A DNA stretch of 64,000 nt from Candidatus Cloacimonadota bacterium (lineage in GTDB: Bacteria; Cloacimonadota; Cloacimonadia; JGIOTU-2): NCBI GenBank assembly GCA_016932035.1, contig JAFGDR010000031.1:1-64000 (forward strand), in the 5' to 3' direction. The notes beneath the pieces are model-generated. The model saw nothing but the letters and a program-made list of their open reading frames with translations, was not told the DNA's origin and searched no databases. Of the stretch, positions 45,394 to 54,584 are shown piece after piece (position 1 is the stretch's first letter; the number at the start of each line of letters is the position of its first letter). The position numbers and the translations under genes are program-made.

Positions 45394-45661
45394 GGGTGTG
45401 CACCGCACGTTGAAATCATATTCTGAAAGGCATTATGTCGTTAGCTCAAACCAAGTTTCCTAACGGCACATCAGGCGGACTGCTTATTGCTGCTACCTTC
45501 CGGTCCTGACAAGGTTCACAGAGCCCGATTGCGTTAGACTTGACTCTCAACACCACTTGCATACCACACAGACAGACATCAAATCTCGCAGATTGGAATT
45601 CAGCCCTGCTATAGCGGATTGCAGGTTACAGGACACCGCTGGCTTCCCGCCTAGCACACCC
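45394..45661 (-). ncRNA. ffs: signal recognition particle RNA (large bacterial type with Alu domain)
   Basis: Read on the minus strand, the S-domain core is GTCAGGACCGGAAGGTAGCAG (45498-45518 region) with the GGAA tetraloop between CC and GG. The 5' half carries the Alu-domain sequence TGCTAGGCGGGAAGCCAGCG, CCTGTAACCTGCAATCCGCT and TAGCAGGGCTGAATTCC as in Bacillus scRNA. GGGTGTGC at the 5' end can pair with GCACACCC at the 3' end, closing helix 5, which sets the borders at 45661 and 45394 approximately. About 268 nt, so the large type. It begins 9 nt after the yidC stop. Confidence 0.93.
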
Positions 45662-45670
45662 TATGTATGT

Positions 45671-47302
45671 TTATTTCTTTTTATCAACAACAATTTCATG
45701 TGAAAGAGCTTGCGTTTTTTTTCTGATAGAAAGCTGCTCGATCACAGAAAGGATATTATAAGTAAACCAATACAGAACCAAACCCGCCGGAAGAGATCTG
45801 AAAATGAACACAAAGAATATCGGCATACCATACATCATGAATTTTTGAGTTTTTGCTTGGGCAAGCTGCTTATCGTCCATATTGGGAGTTGGTTTCTGAG
45901 CCATTAATTTTTGCTGGAAGAACATTGTAATGCCCATAAGAATCGGTAAGATGTAATATGGATCAGGAATTGAAAGATCTTTCAGCCAGAATATAAATCC
46001 CGCATGCCTGAGCTCGATGGTGGATTGCAGAACAGGATAGAGAGCAAACAGGAAAGGGAACTGAATAAGAAGTGGCAAGCATCCACCTAACGGACTGACA
46101 CCATGCTCTTTATACAGCTTCATGGTTTCTTGGTTAAGTTTCTGTGGATTGCCCTTATATTTAGCCTGGAGCTCTTTCAGCATCGGCTGGACCTGCTGCA
46201 TTTTTTGAGCAGAGGTAAAACTTTTATGCGTGAGAGGATAGAAAATAAATTTGATGATAACTGAAAGAAGAATGATCGCTATACCATAGTTTGGAATAAG
46301 AGAATAGATGAACTTCAATAACTTCAGGATGAGTTTACTGATCGGTCTGAGTAGTTTCCATCCAAAATTCATTGCATCTTCAAGCCCGATATTAAAAGCA
46401 CGCAACTGATCATAATCTACAGGTCCGCAATAGAATTGATACGAATGATCGATGGAGTTTCTTCCGACCTCGACCTTTGCATTTTCCATGATATTACTAT
46501 TATCTGCATAGACAAAGATTTCTCGAAGCTTAACAGTACGTTCCGGAATTGCGGCAACCATGAAATATTTTGATTTTAAAACCGTCCACGAAATATTTCC
46601 ATATTGAGAGATTCCTGCAGTTGCTTTTTTTATCGTAATCTTATCAAGTGTATTGTCGATGAATGCAACCGCATTTATGTAGGTGTCAAATCTCTTGTCT
46701 CCCTGCTGATCATAATAGACGCCTGCATTAAGCTGTATGTCGTAAGAATCAATAAAAGCAAGGTCATCAGCCTTGATCTTCACATCAAGTGTATAGTCAC
46801 TAATAATCGAGTATTCTTTCTCAAAGACTCGCTTGCCATCCTTTTCTATGAAAAAAACAACGCTGAATTCATCATAAGTGAAATCAAGATTTTGCTTCTT
46901 GAAGTTGATCGTGTCTGTGTCTGTATAAAAGACAGTATTGAACATACCGCTATCTTTTACAAAGAGCTCGATCGGTCCTTCATGAGCTTCATTTTCAATG
47001 CTCTTTAGGATAACCTGTTTGATGTTACCGCCACGATTGGTGAAAATGACCTTGATTTGATTATTTTCGAGTATTATATCGTCTTTGAGAGCAATGTCTG
47101 ATTTTAAATCAATTACAGAGGTGGTTTTTGAAAGTTGTTTTTCTGTAGTTTCAGGCTTGGTATCTTTTTGTGTAACCTGCGAGTTTTGCTCTATTGGAGA
47201 TTGCTGTGTAACAGGCTGGGCTGGTTGTTTCCAGAGAAATTTACTGCTAACATAAAATACAACAAAAATCAGAATCAATGCAACAATAGTTTTTTTATCC
47301 AT
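45671..47302 (-). CDS. yidC: membrane protein insertase YidC
   Basis: A 543-residue YidC/Oxa1 insertase. N-terminal signal anchor (IVALILIFVVFYVSS), a Thr/Gln-rich linker, a large periplasmic beta-sandwich domain (about 60-330), then the conserved five-helix core from about 340 with YGIAIILLSVIIKFIFYPLTHKS carrying the positively charged groove residue, MQQVQPMLKELQAKYKG, EHGVSPLGGCLPLLIQFP and LPAGLVLYWFTYNILSVIEQ. The long periplasmic domain is the Gram-negative form. 14 nt separate it from yidD upstream, and the SRP RNA follows within 10 nt. Confidence 0.95.
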   Translation of the reverse strand: MDKKTIVALILIFVVFYVSSKFLWKQPAQPVTQQSPIEQNSQVTQKDTKPETTEKQLSKTTSVIDLKSDIALKDDIILENNQIKVIFTNRGGNIKQVILKSIENEAHEGPIELFVKDSGMFNTVFYTDTDTINFKKQNLDFTYDEFSVVFFIEKDGKRVFEKEYSIISDYTLDVKIKADDLAFIDSYDIQLNAGVYYDQQGDKRFDTYINAVAFIDNTLDKITIKKATAGISQYGNISWTVLKSKYFMVAAIPERTVKLREIFVYADNSNIMENAKVEVGRNSIDHSYQFYCGPVDYDQLRAFNIGLEDAMNFGWKLLRPISKLILKLLKFIYSLIPNYGIAIILLSVIIKFIFYPLTHKSFTSAQKMQQVQPMLKELQAKYKGNPQKLNQETMKLYKEHGVSPLGGCLPLLIQFPFLFALYPVLQSTIELRHAGFIFWLKDLSIPDPYYILPILMGITMFFQQKLMAQKPTPNMDDKQLAQAKTQKFMMYGMPIFFVFIFRSLPAGLVLYWFTYNILSVIEQLSIRKKTQALSHEIVVDKKK

Positions 47303-47316
47303 ACTGTATCATTCCT

Positions 47317-47547
47317 TTAGGGTAACGGATCGTATCCACCTTTTGACCAGGGATTGCATCTGAGAATGCGCCAGGAAGACAGATAGACCGCTTTTAAAAA
47401 TCCATATTTTAAAAAAGCACTTTTTGCATACGACGAGCAGGAGGGATAGAAACGGCAGGTGTCCGGAAATATAGGTGATATTAACCTTTGATAAAGGTTT
47501 ATTAAAAGAATAAAAAAGTTGTTTATAATTTTATTCAATGCTATCAA
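47317..47547 (-). CDS. yidD: membrane protein insertion efficiency factor YidD
   Basis: A 76-residue YidD protein. An amphipathic N-terminal helix ([15 protein letters not shown]) is followed by the family core [22 protein letters not shown], with three conserved cysteines (two in this segment, one in [17 protein letters not shown]). It assists YidC-dependent insertion. It overlaps rnpA by 17 nt and precedes yidC, the standard rpmH-rnpA-yidD-yidC order. Confidence 0.95.
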   Translation of the reverse strand: MIALNKIINNFFILLINLYQRLISPIFPDTCRFYPSCSSYAKSAFLKYGFLKAVYLSSWRILRCNPWSKGGYDPLP

Positions 47548-47851
47548 GTACCTTTATCAGATCTTTATAAATATTGTCTCGCCCATACTCAAAAATCCCA
47601 TTCTTGCTGATAACAAGATAGTTTATTTTATTACTAAATAAAGCGTTGTTAGCATGAGCGAAGTTCCGTATCCAGCGTTTTATCTTATTTCTTTTCACGG
47701 CATTTGCTACTTTTTTGGAAATAATGATTGCAAGTCCGAAATCATCTTCCAGTGAACAAGGACAAAAGACCAGGTCAAAGGACCGGGTATGCTTCCGTAT
47801 GCCATGCTTTCGTAATTCATCAAATTGTGCCTGAGAAGTGATTCTCTTCAC
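47531..47851 (-). CDS. rnpA: ribonuclease P protein component
   Basis: A 106-residue basic protein, the protein subunit of RNase P that binds the tRNA precursor leader. The family motif [20 protein letters not shown] (RNR region) is at about residues 48-67 and [21 protein letters not shown] precedes it. Start is GTG at 47851, 6 nt after the rpmH stop; it overlaps yidD by 17 nt at its 3' end. The N-terminal segment [19 protein letters not shown] is slightly unusual but the fold regions are intact. Confidence 0.92.
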   Translation of the reverse strand: MKRITSQAQFDELRKHGIRKHTRSFDLVFCPCSLEDDFGLAIIISKKVANAVKRNKIKRWIRNFAHANNALFSNKINYLVISKNGIFEYGRDNIYKDLIKVLDSIE

Positions 47852-47857
47852 GAGCCA

Positions 47858-47992
47858 TTAGATTGAGAGTCTTTTACGGCGTTTTGCACGGCGACGTTTA
47901 AAGATCGCTCTTCCGTCTTTGGTTTTCATTCTTTTGCGAAAACCGTGAGAACTTTTTTTCGGTTTATTATGAGGCTGATATGTTCTTTTCAC
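47858..47992 (-). CDS. rpmH: 50S ribosomal protein L34
   Basis: A 44-residue highly basic protein: [17 protein letters not shown], then [18 protein letters not shown] and KRRKRLSI. L34 starts MKRTYQP and contains HGFRxRM and GRxVLxxRRxKGR; here the [13 protein letters not shown] segment diverges from the usual GR(K/R)VLxxRRxKGR only slightly. The start is GTG at 47992, since no ATG fits; a GGAGG lies 7 nt upstream. First gene of the rpmH-rnpA-yidD-yidC cluster. Too short to catch in usual gene length cutoffs. Confidence 0.96.
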   Translation of the reverse strand: MKRTYQPHNKPKKSSHGFRKRMKTKDGRAIFKRRRAKRRKRLSI

Positions 47993-48046
47993 AGCGAAAC
48001 CTCCAGATGTACTTTAGAATGTGCAATTCTGAGAGTCCTGATATGG

Positions 48047-48052
48047 TGTCAA
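48047..48052 (-). promoter_or_regulatory. candidate -35 element upstream of rpmH
   Basis: Minus-strand TTGACA at 48047-48052. At 17-nt spacing the -10 position reads GAATTG, which is far from TATAAT. It lies about 55 nt upstream of the rpmH GTG. Low certainty. Confidence 0.3.
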
Positions 48053-48100
48053 GTTTTTGAACCCTTTAATGCACGTATTTAGTAATGTAAGAAATATTTG

Positions 48101-48883
48101 TTATTCGTAAAATTCTTTTCGCCGGTCGTTCAGAATATGATTTTTGTCAGTGACCATTTTATTCCGAGCCAGTGTAGGATCAATATCAACAACCTTGAGA
48201 ATCTCTTCGGTTTCGTTTGCTGATGCAATTAGATTTCCTGACGGATCAGTAATCTGGCTCATGCCAGTGAAAGTTAATTTTGATTCTTTGTTTTTTTCTG
48301 AGCCGGTTCGATTACTCGTGATGGTATAAACTCTGTTTTCAATGGATCGTGTGATCATAGCTTTCTGGCAAAAAGGAAGGACGAGATTTGCTGAATGACA
48401 GAGTATATCTGCACCCATAACTGCCAGCGTGCGAGCAGATTCGGGAAAAATCCAATCAAAGCAAACCATGAGACCAAATCGAGCACCTTTATAATTTACG
48501 ATTTTAAATCCGGTATCTCCGGGCTCAAAGTGATCTTTCTCATTCAAAAACAAATGTGTCTTTCGATATATGGTCTGGTTAACCTGCGGATCGACAAAGA
48601 GTTGAGAATTATAAAATCGACGACCATCTCTTTCTAGGAATCCGGCTACAATGGCAGTCTGTTCTCTGGATGCAATCGTTTTAAAGAATTCTGGTATTCT
48701 ACCATCTTTTTCTGAAGCGAAGGGCATTATCTCTTCATGAGACATGAAAGAATATCCGCTTGTAAAAAGCTCAGGAAGCACGACAACATCGGTATGGCAG
48801 TTTTCAAGCAGAAGGGATATTTTTTCGAGATTCTGTTTCTCGTGAAACAAGACGGGAGAAAATTGAAGAAATCCTACACGCAT
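48101..48883 (-). CDS. carbon-nitrogen hydrolase (nitrilase superfamily amidase)
   Basis: A 260-residue nitrilase-superfamily enzyme. The catalytic triad is visible: Glu in VVLPELFTSGY, Lys in YRKTHLF, and Cys in LMVCFDWIFPESAR. It resembles omega-amidase/YafV-type enzymes that hydrolyse amides of short acids, but the fold supports many substrates; deaminated glutamine or glutarate derivatives are a guess. Start at 48883 opens with MRVGFLQFSP, as expected. It is 3 nt downstream of tldE on the same strand. Confidence 0.85.
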   Translation of the reverse strand: MRVGFLQFSPVLFHEKQNLEKISLLLENCHTDVVVLPELFTSGYSFMSHEEIMPFASEKDGRIPEFFKTIASREQTAIVAGFLERDGRRFYNSQLFVDPQVNQTIYRKTHLFLNEKDHFEPGDTGFKIVNYKGARFGLMVCFDWIFPESARTLAVMGADILCHSANLVLPFCQKAMITRSIENRVYTITSNRTGSEKNKESKLTFTGMSQITDPSGNLIASANETEEILKVVDIDPTLARNKMVTDKNHILNDRRKEFYE

Positions 48884-48886
48884 ACG

Positions 48887-50221
48887 TTAACCACTTATTG
48901 AAAGTTCATCCACAAGGATCGAGGGGGCACCAATCGCCGATAGTTTAAAAGAAAGATCCTCTGCAATACCAATGATCTGTTTCATAAGATTGAAAAAATT
49001 GCCCGAAACGGTAAAATTATGAATCGGATATTTTCGCTCGCTATTTTCGCAATAAAATCCCTGAGCGCTCATTGAAAAGTCTCCTGAAATTGTATTGCAT
49101 CCGCTATGCATCCCAGCCAGTTGAACAATTTCAATGTAATTTTTCACGCTGGATGAGATCTCTTTTTTGGTGCTTATTCCTGGTTTTATGTACAAATTCG
49201 AAGGAGAGATGCCGATAGTGGTCTTATATGATCTGCTTGCATTACCGGTTGAAGGAATTCCATCTTTCAATGCAGTTATTGAGTTATGAAGGTACGTGTT
49301 CAGCGTACCGGCAGTTATTAATTCTGTTGTCTGTGACGGATAACCTTCATCATCCAAAGGACGTGTATTATATCCACCATCAAGAAGCGCATCATCTATG
49401 ATAGTAAGATGCGGACTGGCTATTTCTTTATGAAGTTGTCCCTTTAAAAGTGATTGTCCTTCATGAACAGCTTTTGCTGAGAAGATGCCCCAGAATGTGC
49501 TTAAAAGCGTGGCAGCCATTTCATTGTTAAAGAGAACTGGATAATTCCCGGATGAAATATCTCGTGCACCAAGTAATTCGATTGCTTTTTTTGCCGCCCC
49601 GGAACTTATTTCCGAAGCATGGATGTCATTAAAATTCCTTGATAGGTGTTCGAAATAACCGGACTTTGTTTCATCGTCTTTTTTCGCAAGACAGAAGGAC
49701 AGCCCGTAACAAGCATTTGTGATATATTCTTTTGTCATCCAGCAAGAGTTTGCTATTTTTACATACGATTCATTATTACCAATGATCGATTGGGGAACAT
49801 TAACGATGCGTTTGTCAGAGTCATATGAAGCCTTCTCGATCTCTTTTGCTTTTTTAATTTTATCTTCAACAGAAATTTTGGATAGAGCTTCAGAATATAT
49901 ATCCAATTTTTTGGTAATTGGAGGATAATTGCCTAATTTGACCTCTTCTTTGTAATCAACAATCCTCGCATTATCACGTGCATTGCAAAGTGTGGCTTCC
50001 AAAGATTCTCGATCGAGCTTCTCTGTATAGGCATAACCAGTTCTCTCTCCTATTATTATCCGAAGACCTAACCCAAGAGCGTCTGAATAATTGAATGAGT
50101 CTATATCCCCATGGAATATCCTGATAGATAGAGAATGAGAAGTTGAAAGATATGCATCATAGTGTGAGATGTTATGTTTTTTTGCAATGGATTTAATTTC
50201 TTCAAATTCTTTTTCAAACAT
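48887..50221 (-). CDS. tldE: TldE/PmbA metalloprotease subunit
   Basis: A 444-residue TldE/PmbA protein, partner of TldD in a heterodimeric protease that matures small peptides such as microcins. Motifs: SHYDAYLSTSHSLSIRIFHGDID near the N-terminus, DALGLGLRIIIGERTGYAYTEKL, and the C-terminal GMHSGCNTISGDFSMSAQGFYCE with IHNFTVSGNFFNLMKQIIGI. TldE lacks the HExxH of its partner. ATG 50221 overlaps the tldD stop (TAATG). The 3' neighbour is the nitrilase gene, 3 nt away. Confidence 0.9.
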   Translation of the reverse strand: MFEKEFEEIKSIAKKHNISHYDAYLSTSHSLSIRIFHGDIDSFNYSDALGLGLRIIIGERTGYAYTEKLDRESLEATLCNARDNARIVDYKEEVKLGNYPPITKKLDIYSEALSKISVEDKIKKAKEIEKASYDSDKRIVNVPQSIIGNNESYVKIANSCWMTKEYITNACYGLSFCLAKKDDETKSGYFEHLSRNFNDIHASEISSGAAKKAIELLGARDISSGNYPVLFNNEMAATLLSTFWGIFSAKAVHEGQSLLKGQLHKEIASPHLTIIDDALLDGGYNTRPLDDEGYPSQTTELITAGTLNTYLHNSITALKDGIPSTGNASRSYKTTIGISPSNLYIKPGISTKKEISSSVKNYIEIVQLAGMHSGCNTISGDFSMSAQGFYCENSERKYPIHNFTVSGNFFNLMKQIIGIAEDLSFKLSAIGAPSILVDELSISG

Positions 50222-51609
50222 TATTTCACCTTCCTTCCACCTACCACAATTTCGTCTACCTTAATCGTTGGCTGTCCCACGCAGGTCGGAATACTGCCAC
50301 TTTGTGACCCACACATACCTTCAGCAAATTCCAGATCATCGCTTATCATACTGATTTTTTTCAAGATATCCTTCCCATTACCTATTAATGTAGCACCGCG
50401 GACGGGTTTAGTGATTTTTCCATTCTCTATAAGGTATCCCTCACCTACAGTAAAATTGAAATCACCTGTACCTGGTTGAACTGAACCTCCGCCCATCTTT
50501 TTTGCATAGAGGCCAAAGTCAATTGAGGAAATCATGTCTTCGAATGAATCGTTACCTTTATCGATGTAAGTATTTCTCATTCGGGATGTGGGAGCAAATT
50601 TGTAGGATTGTCGTCGACCACTGCCTGTTGTTGGCATTCCAATCTTGAGGCCACCAAGTTTGTCGACCATGTAGGATTTCAATATTCCATTTTCTATAAG
50701 GATAGTTTTTTGGGTAGGATTCCCTTCATCATCGATCGTTGATGATCCCCAGTAGTTAGGCATTGTGCCGTCGTCTATCGCTGTGACGCAAGTATTTGCT
50801 ATTTTTTGGTTGAGTTTATTTGCAAAGACCGAGGCTCCTTTTGCAACAGCAGTCGTTTCAAGAGGATGACCACAAGCCTCATGGAATATGACACCCCCAA
50901 AACCATTACCGATTATAACAGGAAATTTACCACTCGGCGCATAGTCAGCAAGAAGCATTTTTACTGCTCTTTCTGATGCCATAATACCAATTTCTTCTGC
51001 CTTTAGCTCTTTGAAAAATTCATATCCTTTTAGAGCTCCGGGACTTTCGTTACCAGTCTGCATTTGCCCGTCTTTATATGCAATTGAACTGACATAGACA
51101 CGAGCATAAGATCGCTGGTCTTTTGTGTGCATTCCCTCACTATTGGCAATTACGATATTTTGTACTTTTTCAAGATATGTGATATTAACCTGAGAAATGT
51201 ACGGTGAATATTTTCGTGAAGACGAATCAATTCGATGAAGGAGTTCTACTTTTTCTTCTGCTTGAACGGCACTAAAAGGAATTAAGAATATATTGTTCGA
51301 TTTATTCTGAGAATCTGAAAGATCCAAAATTTTAGTTTCAGAATCTCCTTGTTCAACACCACTAACTGCTTTTGCTGCTTTCAGCAGACCTTGTTCTGAA
51401 ACATCGTTTGTAAATGCATAGATTGCCTTATTGCCATAAAAAACTCGAATCCCAGCTCCATGATCTTTGCCGTTGACTGATTGTATTATCTTGCTGTCAA
51501 GCATCTGGATCGTTGCATTTTGAGTATCTTCAAAGAAGAGTTCAGAAAAATCAGCACCATTTGAAAGCGATTTCTGAAGGACTTTCTCAATTATTGATTT
51601 CTTTAACAT
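50221..51609 (-). CDS. tldD: TldD metalloprotease subunit
   Basis: A 462-residue TldD with the zinc motif HEACGHPLE (HExxxH as in the family) in FGGVIFHEACGHPLETTAVA. Other landmarks: FEDTQNATIQMLDSKI, GSGRRQSYKFAPTSRMRNTYI, QPGTGDFNFTVGEGYLIENG and ISDDLEFAEGMCGSQSGSIP. ATG 51609 is chosen from the GGAGGT 4-9 nt upstream; an extended frame from 51636 is unlikely. It is the first gene of the tldD-tldE-nitrilase operon and is divergent from queD, with TTGACA on both strands between them. Confidence 0.92.
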   Translation of the reverse strand: MLKKSIIEKVLQKSLSNGADFSELFFEDTQNATIQMLDSKIIQSVNGKDHGAGIRVFYGNKAIYAFTNDVSEQGLLKAAKAVSGVEQGDSETKILDLSDSQNKSNNIFLIPFSAVQAEEKVELLHRIDSSSRKYSPYISQVNITYLEKVQNIVIANSEGMHTKDQRSYARVYVSSIAYKDGQMQTGNESPGALKGYEFFKELKAEEIGIMASERAVKMLLADYAPSGKFPVIIGNGFGGVIFHEACGHPLETTAVAKGASVFANKLNQKIANTCVTAIDDGTMPNYWGSSTIDDEGNPTQKTILIENGILKSYMVDKLGGLKIGMPTTGSGRRQSYKFAPTSRMRNTYIDKGNDSFEDMISSIDFGLYAKKMGGGSVQPGTGDFNFTVGEGYLIENGKITKPVRGATLIGNGKDILKKISMISDDLEFAEGMCGSQSGSIPTCVGQPTIKVDEIVVGGRKVK

Positions 51610-51629
51610 GTGACCTCCGATAAAGAACT

Positions 51630-51658
51630 TATGCATGAAAGACTGGACGTGATGTCAA
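51630..51658 (-). promoter_or_regulatory. candidate tldD promoter
   Basis: Minus-strand TTGACA (51653-51658) and TGCATA (51630-51635) are 17 nt apart, about 14 nt from the ribosome binding site of tldD. The plus-strand TTGACA of the queD promoter candidate lies at 51675-51680, so the two are back-to-back about 16 nt apart. Confidence 0.4.
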
Positions 51659-51674
51659 GAAAGTGTAGAATATT

Positions 51675-51704
51675 TTGACAACAAATTACATAAAAAAATA
51701 AGCT
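51675..51704 (+). promoter_or_regulatory. candidate queD operon promoter
   Basis: TTGACA (51675-51680) with TAAGCT (51699-51704) at 18 nt; an alternative -10 is TTATAC at 51704-51709 at a long spacing. GAGGT (51713-51717) precedes the queD ATG at 51723. The run of A between may help. Confidence 0.35.
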
Positions 51705-51722
51705 TATACGTTGAGGTGTATA

Positions 51723-52103
51723 ATGTATATTGTTAATATAAAAAGTAATTTTAGTGCCGCACATAACTTAGTAGGATACAAGGGTGATTGCTCAAAAGTG
51801 CATGGTCATAACTGGAATGTGCGACTCGTTCTGCGTTGCAGCAGCATCGATGAAATTGGTATGACCAAAGATTTCAAAATACTAAAGAATAAGTTCAATG
51901 AGATATTGGAAGAATTTGATCATGAAAATCTTAACAAATTACAATTTTTCAGCGAAATAAATCCAACATCTGAGTCTATTGCGAAGGTTCTTTATAAAAA
52001 AGCAGAATCTGTGTTTAATGATGACAAAACTGCTGTCTATGAGATTGAAGTAAGTGAATCTGAGAAATACTCAGTAATATATAGACCTTATGAGAATCCT
52101 TAA
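51723..52103 (+). CDS. queD: 6-carboxytetrahydropterin synthase / PTPS-family protein
   Basis: A 126-residue PTPS/QueD-fold protein, which converts dihydroneopterin triphosphate to 6-carboxytetrahydropterin in queuosine synthesis. The zinc histidines are in FSAAHNLVGYKGDCSKVHGHNW, with the conserved Cys in the same segment acting as nucleophile; FDHENLNK and YEIEVSESEKYSVIY carry the other active-site residues. Start ATG 51723 has GAGGT upstream. The gene overlaps engB by 14 nt. Other queuosine genes are not nearby, so folate or another pterin role is possible. Confidence 0.85.
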   Translation: MYIVNIKSNFSAAHNLVGYKGDCSKVHGHNWNVRLVLRCSSIDEIGMTKDFKILKNKFNEILEEFDHENLNKLQFFSEINPTSESIAKVLYKKAESVFNDDKTAVYEIEVSESEKYSVIYRPYENP

Positions 52104-52722
52104 TTCCAGATTTGTCGAAAGTGCTTATAAATATTCTGATCTTTCCGTAGGTAATGCGCCAGAAATTGCTTTTATCGGAAGGTCGAATGTTGGAAAATCA
52201 TCACTCATAAATAGTCTGCTGCAAAGAAAAAATCTAGCACAGACAAGTAAAAAACCCGGTAAAACACGAACAATCAATATATTTGAAGTCGTATGCACTA
52301 GAAACGGCAGAGATTTTCATATCAATTTTGCTGATTTGCCAGGATATGGTTATGCAAAGATTTCAGAGAAAGTCCAGCAAGCCTGGAAAAAACTGTCTGA
52401 TGATTATATCATGAAGAGGAAAAACTTATGTGGCATTGTGTTGATCGTTGATATACGGCATGAAGCGGACATAAAGGATATTGAAGCAAAAAACTGGATT
52501 ACATCACATAATAAAAATTTACTCATTGTACCAACAAAAGCAGATAAGATAAGTAAATCACTGGCTTCAATTAAGACAAGGATACTCAAAGATCAATTTT
52601 TACTCTTACCCAACCAAGATATTTTGATGTTCTCCGCAAAGGATAAAAAGGGTAGAGAGCCGATATTAGAATGGATCGACCACATTACTGGAACAGACAC
52701 AAATGGAGATGAAACATGTTAG
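52090..52722 (+). CDS. engB: ribosome biogenesis GTPase EngB/YsxC
   Basis: A 210-residue TrmE-Era-type GTPase. G1 GRSNVGKSSL (about residues 31-40), G2 TRTIN with KPGKT just before it, G3 DLPGYGYAK, G4 TKADK and a G5 FSAKD follow in order. It helps assemble the large ribosomal subunit. The start overlaps queD by 14 nt; the stop overlaps dxs by 7 nt. Confidence 0.93.
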   Translation: MRILNSRFVESAYKYSDLSVGNAPEIAFIGRSNVGKSSLINSLLQRKNLAQTSKKPGKTRTINIFEVVCTRNGRDFHINFADLPGYGYAKISEKVQQAWKKLSDDYIMKRKNLCGIVLIVDIRHEADIKDIEAKNWITSHNKNLLIVPTKADKISKSLASIKTRILKDQFLLLPNQDILMFSAKDKKGREPILEWIDHITGTDTNGDETC

Positions 52723-54584
52723 AACAGATAAACAAACCTGAAGACCTTAAAAAACTTAGCCTTGAACAACTAAAAGAGCTATGCAAGGATATTCGAGAAA
52801 GAATTATAGACGTGACCTCCAAAACAGGCGGGCATCTTGCACCTAGCTTGGGAGTTGTTGAACTCACTGTTGCACTTTTAAATGTTTTTGATCCACTAAA
52901 GAATAGAATGATATGGGATGTTGGGCATCAGTCATATGCCTACAAGATTCTTACGGAAAGAAACGATAATTTTGAATCGCTTCGCCAGTTTGGCGGGATA
53001 AGCGGTTTTAACTCTATTTTTGAGAGTAAATATGATGCTTTTGGCGTTGGTCACAGCAGCACTTCATTATCTGCGGCACTTGGAATTTCTGTTGGCAAAG
53101 AGTATAAGAATAATCCAGATAAGACGATCGTTGTCATTGGCGATGGTGCACTTACTGCAGGAGAAGCCTACGAGGGGTTAAATAATATCGGTGGTTCTAA
53201 AAAGGATATTATCGTCATTTTAAATGAGAATTCAATGTCTATTTCTAAGAATGTTGGAGGTATGCATTATTATCTTGCAAATGTTCTTTCTGGGAGGCAT
53301 TATAATAGGCTAAAAAATGATGTATGGGATATGGTACAGACACTCCCAAAAATCGTACGAAATAAGATTATTTCAGGTGCAAGGCGTTTTGAGGACAGTA
53401 TTCTTAAGATGTTCGTACCCAGCAGTCTTTTCGAGGATCTGGGCTTTAGATATATTGGGCCGATCAATGGCCATGATCTTCCGACAGTAATAAAAATTCT
53501 CACTCAGGTCAGAAATAACATAAGCGAGCCAGCTCTTGTACATCTAATCACCAAGAAAGGCAAGGGGTGTGAATTTGCTGAACAGGATGCAACAAAATTT
53601 CATGGAGTTTCTTCTTTTGACAACATGACAGGGGAGATAAAGAAATCAAAAGCAAAGCTAGCAAAACCATCTTATTCTACACTTTTTGGTGACACTCTCA
53701 TTGAAATAGCTGAGAAAGATAAAGATGTCGTTGCGATAACTGCTGCAATGTGTGATGGAACAGGACTTCGAAGATTTAAAGAGAAATTTCCCGATCGTTT
53801 TTTTGATGTAGGAATTGCAGAGCAGCATGCCGTCACCTTTTCGGCCGGACTAGCATTGGAAGGGTTAAAACCCTTTGTGGCCATTTATTCGACTTTTTTA
53901 CAGAGGGCATTTGATCAGATAATTCATGACGTAGCATTGCAGAAATTACCCGTGAAATTTGCGATTGATAGAGGTGGACTCGTTGGTGAAGACGGACCGA
54001 CACATCATGGTGCATTCGACCTTTCATATCTTAGATGTATCCCCAATATGGTTATCATGGCACCTAAAGATGGTGAAGAGTTTAAAAAGATGCTCAAATT
54101 CATGCAAAATTATAATAAAGGTCCCATCTCTGTTCGATATCCAAGGGGAGTAGTTGATTCATATAAAAGTACGAGCGAGATAATACAATTGGGTAAATTT
54201 GAACTTATATATGAGGGAGAAAGAGATGCAATCATTTGTGCAGGAACCAGTTTTAAAATTGGATATGATGCATATCATGAAATGGAGAAAAATGGCAAGC
54301 ATCCTTTTTTAATAAATGCCAGATTTATCAAGCCAATCGATAGTAAGATGCTTGAAGAATTACATAAAAAAAAGTTAAAGAATATCATCACAATAGAAGA
54401 AAATGCTCTTTATGGAGGTTTTGGAGCAGCTATTCTTGAAACTTGTAATGAGCTGAACATACATTTTACAATCAAACGATTCGGATTGCCAGATGATTTT
54501 GTAACATATGGAAATACTGAGATATTAAGAGATAAAATTGGACTTACGACAAGAAATATCATATCATATATTTCATCATTATGA
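52716..54584 (+). CDS. dxs: 1-deoxy-D-xylulose-5-phosphate synthase
   Basis: A 622-residue thiamine-diphosphate enzyme that joins pyruvate and glyceraldehyde-3-phosphate, the entry step of the MEP isoprenoid pathway. VGHQSYAYKILTER, GFNSIFESKYDAFGVGHSSTSLSAALG, GDGALTAGEAYEGLNN (ThDP motif GDGxx..N), RDNMSIS-like NENSMSISKNVGG, then the C-terminal half with FDVGIAEQHAVTFSAGLA, GPTHHGAFDLSYLR and a PIDSKMLEELHKK. Overlaps engB by 7 nt and mnmE by 4 nt. It pairs with the polyprenyl synthase at 0.7 kb. Confidence 0.95.
   Translation: MLEQINKPEDLKKLSLEQLKELCKDIRERIIDVTSKTGGHLAPSLGVVELTVALLNVFDPLKNRMIWDVGHQSYAYKILTERNDNFESLRQFGGISGFNSIFESKYDAFGVGHSSTSLSAALGISVGKEYKNNPDKTIVVIGDGALTAGEAYEGLNNIGGSKKDIIVILNENSMSISKNVGGMHYYLANVLSGRHYNRLKNDVWDMVQTLPKIVRNKIISGARRFEDSILKMFVPSSLFEDLGFRYIGPINGHDLPTVIKILTQVRNNISEPALVHLITKKGKGCEFAEQDATKFHGVSSFDNMTGEIKKSKAKLAKPSYSTLFGDTLIEIAEKDKDVVAITAAMCDGTGLRRFKEKFPDRFFDVGIAEQHAVTFSAGLALEGLKPFVAIYSTFLQRAFDQIIHDVALQKLPVKFAIDRGGLVGEDGPTHHGAFDLSYLRCIPNMVIMAPKDGEEFKKMLKFMQNYNKGPISVRYPRGVVDSYKSTSEIIQLGKFELIYEGERDAIICAGTSFKIGYDAYHEMEKNGKHPFLINARFIKPIDSKMLEELHKKKLKNIITIEENALYGGFGAAILETCNELNIHFTIKRFGLPDDFVTYGNTEILRDKIGLTTRNIISYISSL

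Noticed and set aside
45383-45403. GTG start for the DUF6132-like gene
   Set aside because: It would extend the coding region into the closing helix of the SRP RNA, and no Shine-Dalgarno supports it.
51659-51722. PreQ1 riboswitch upstream of queD
   Set aside because: The leader is too short and lacks the expected hairpin plus A-rich tail arrangement.
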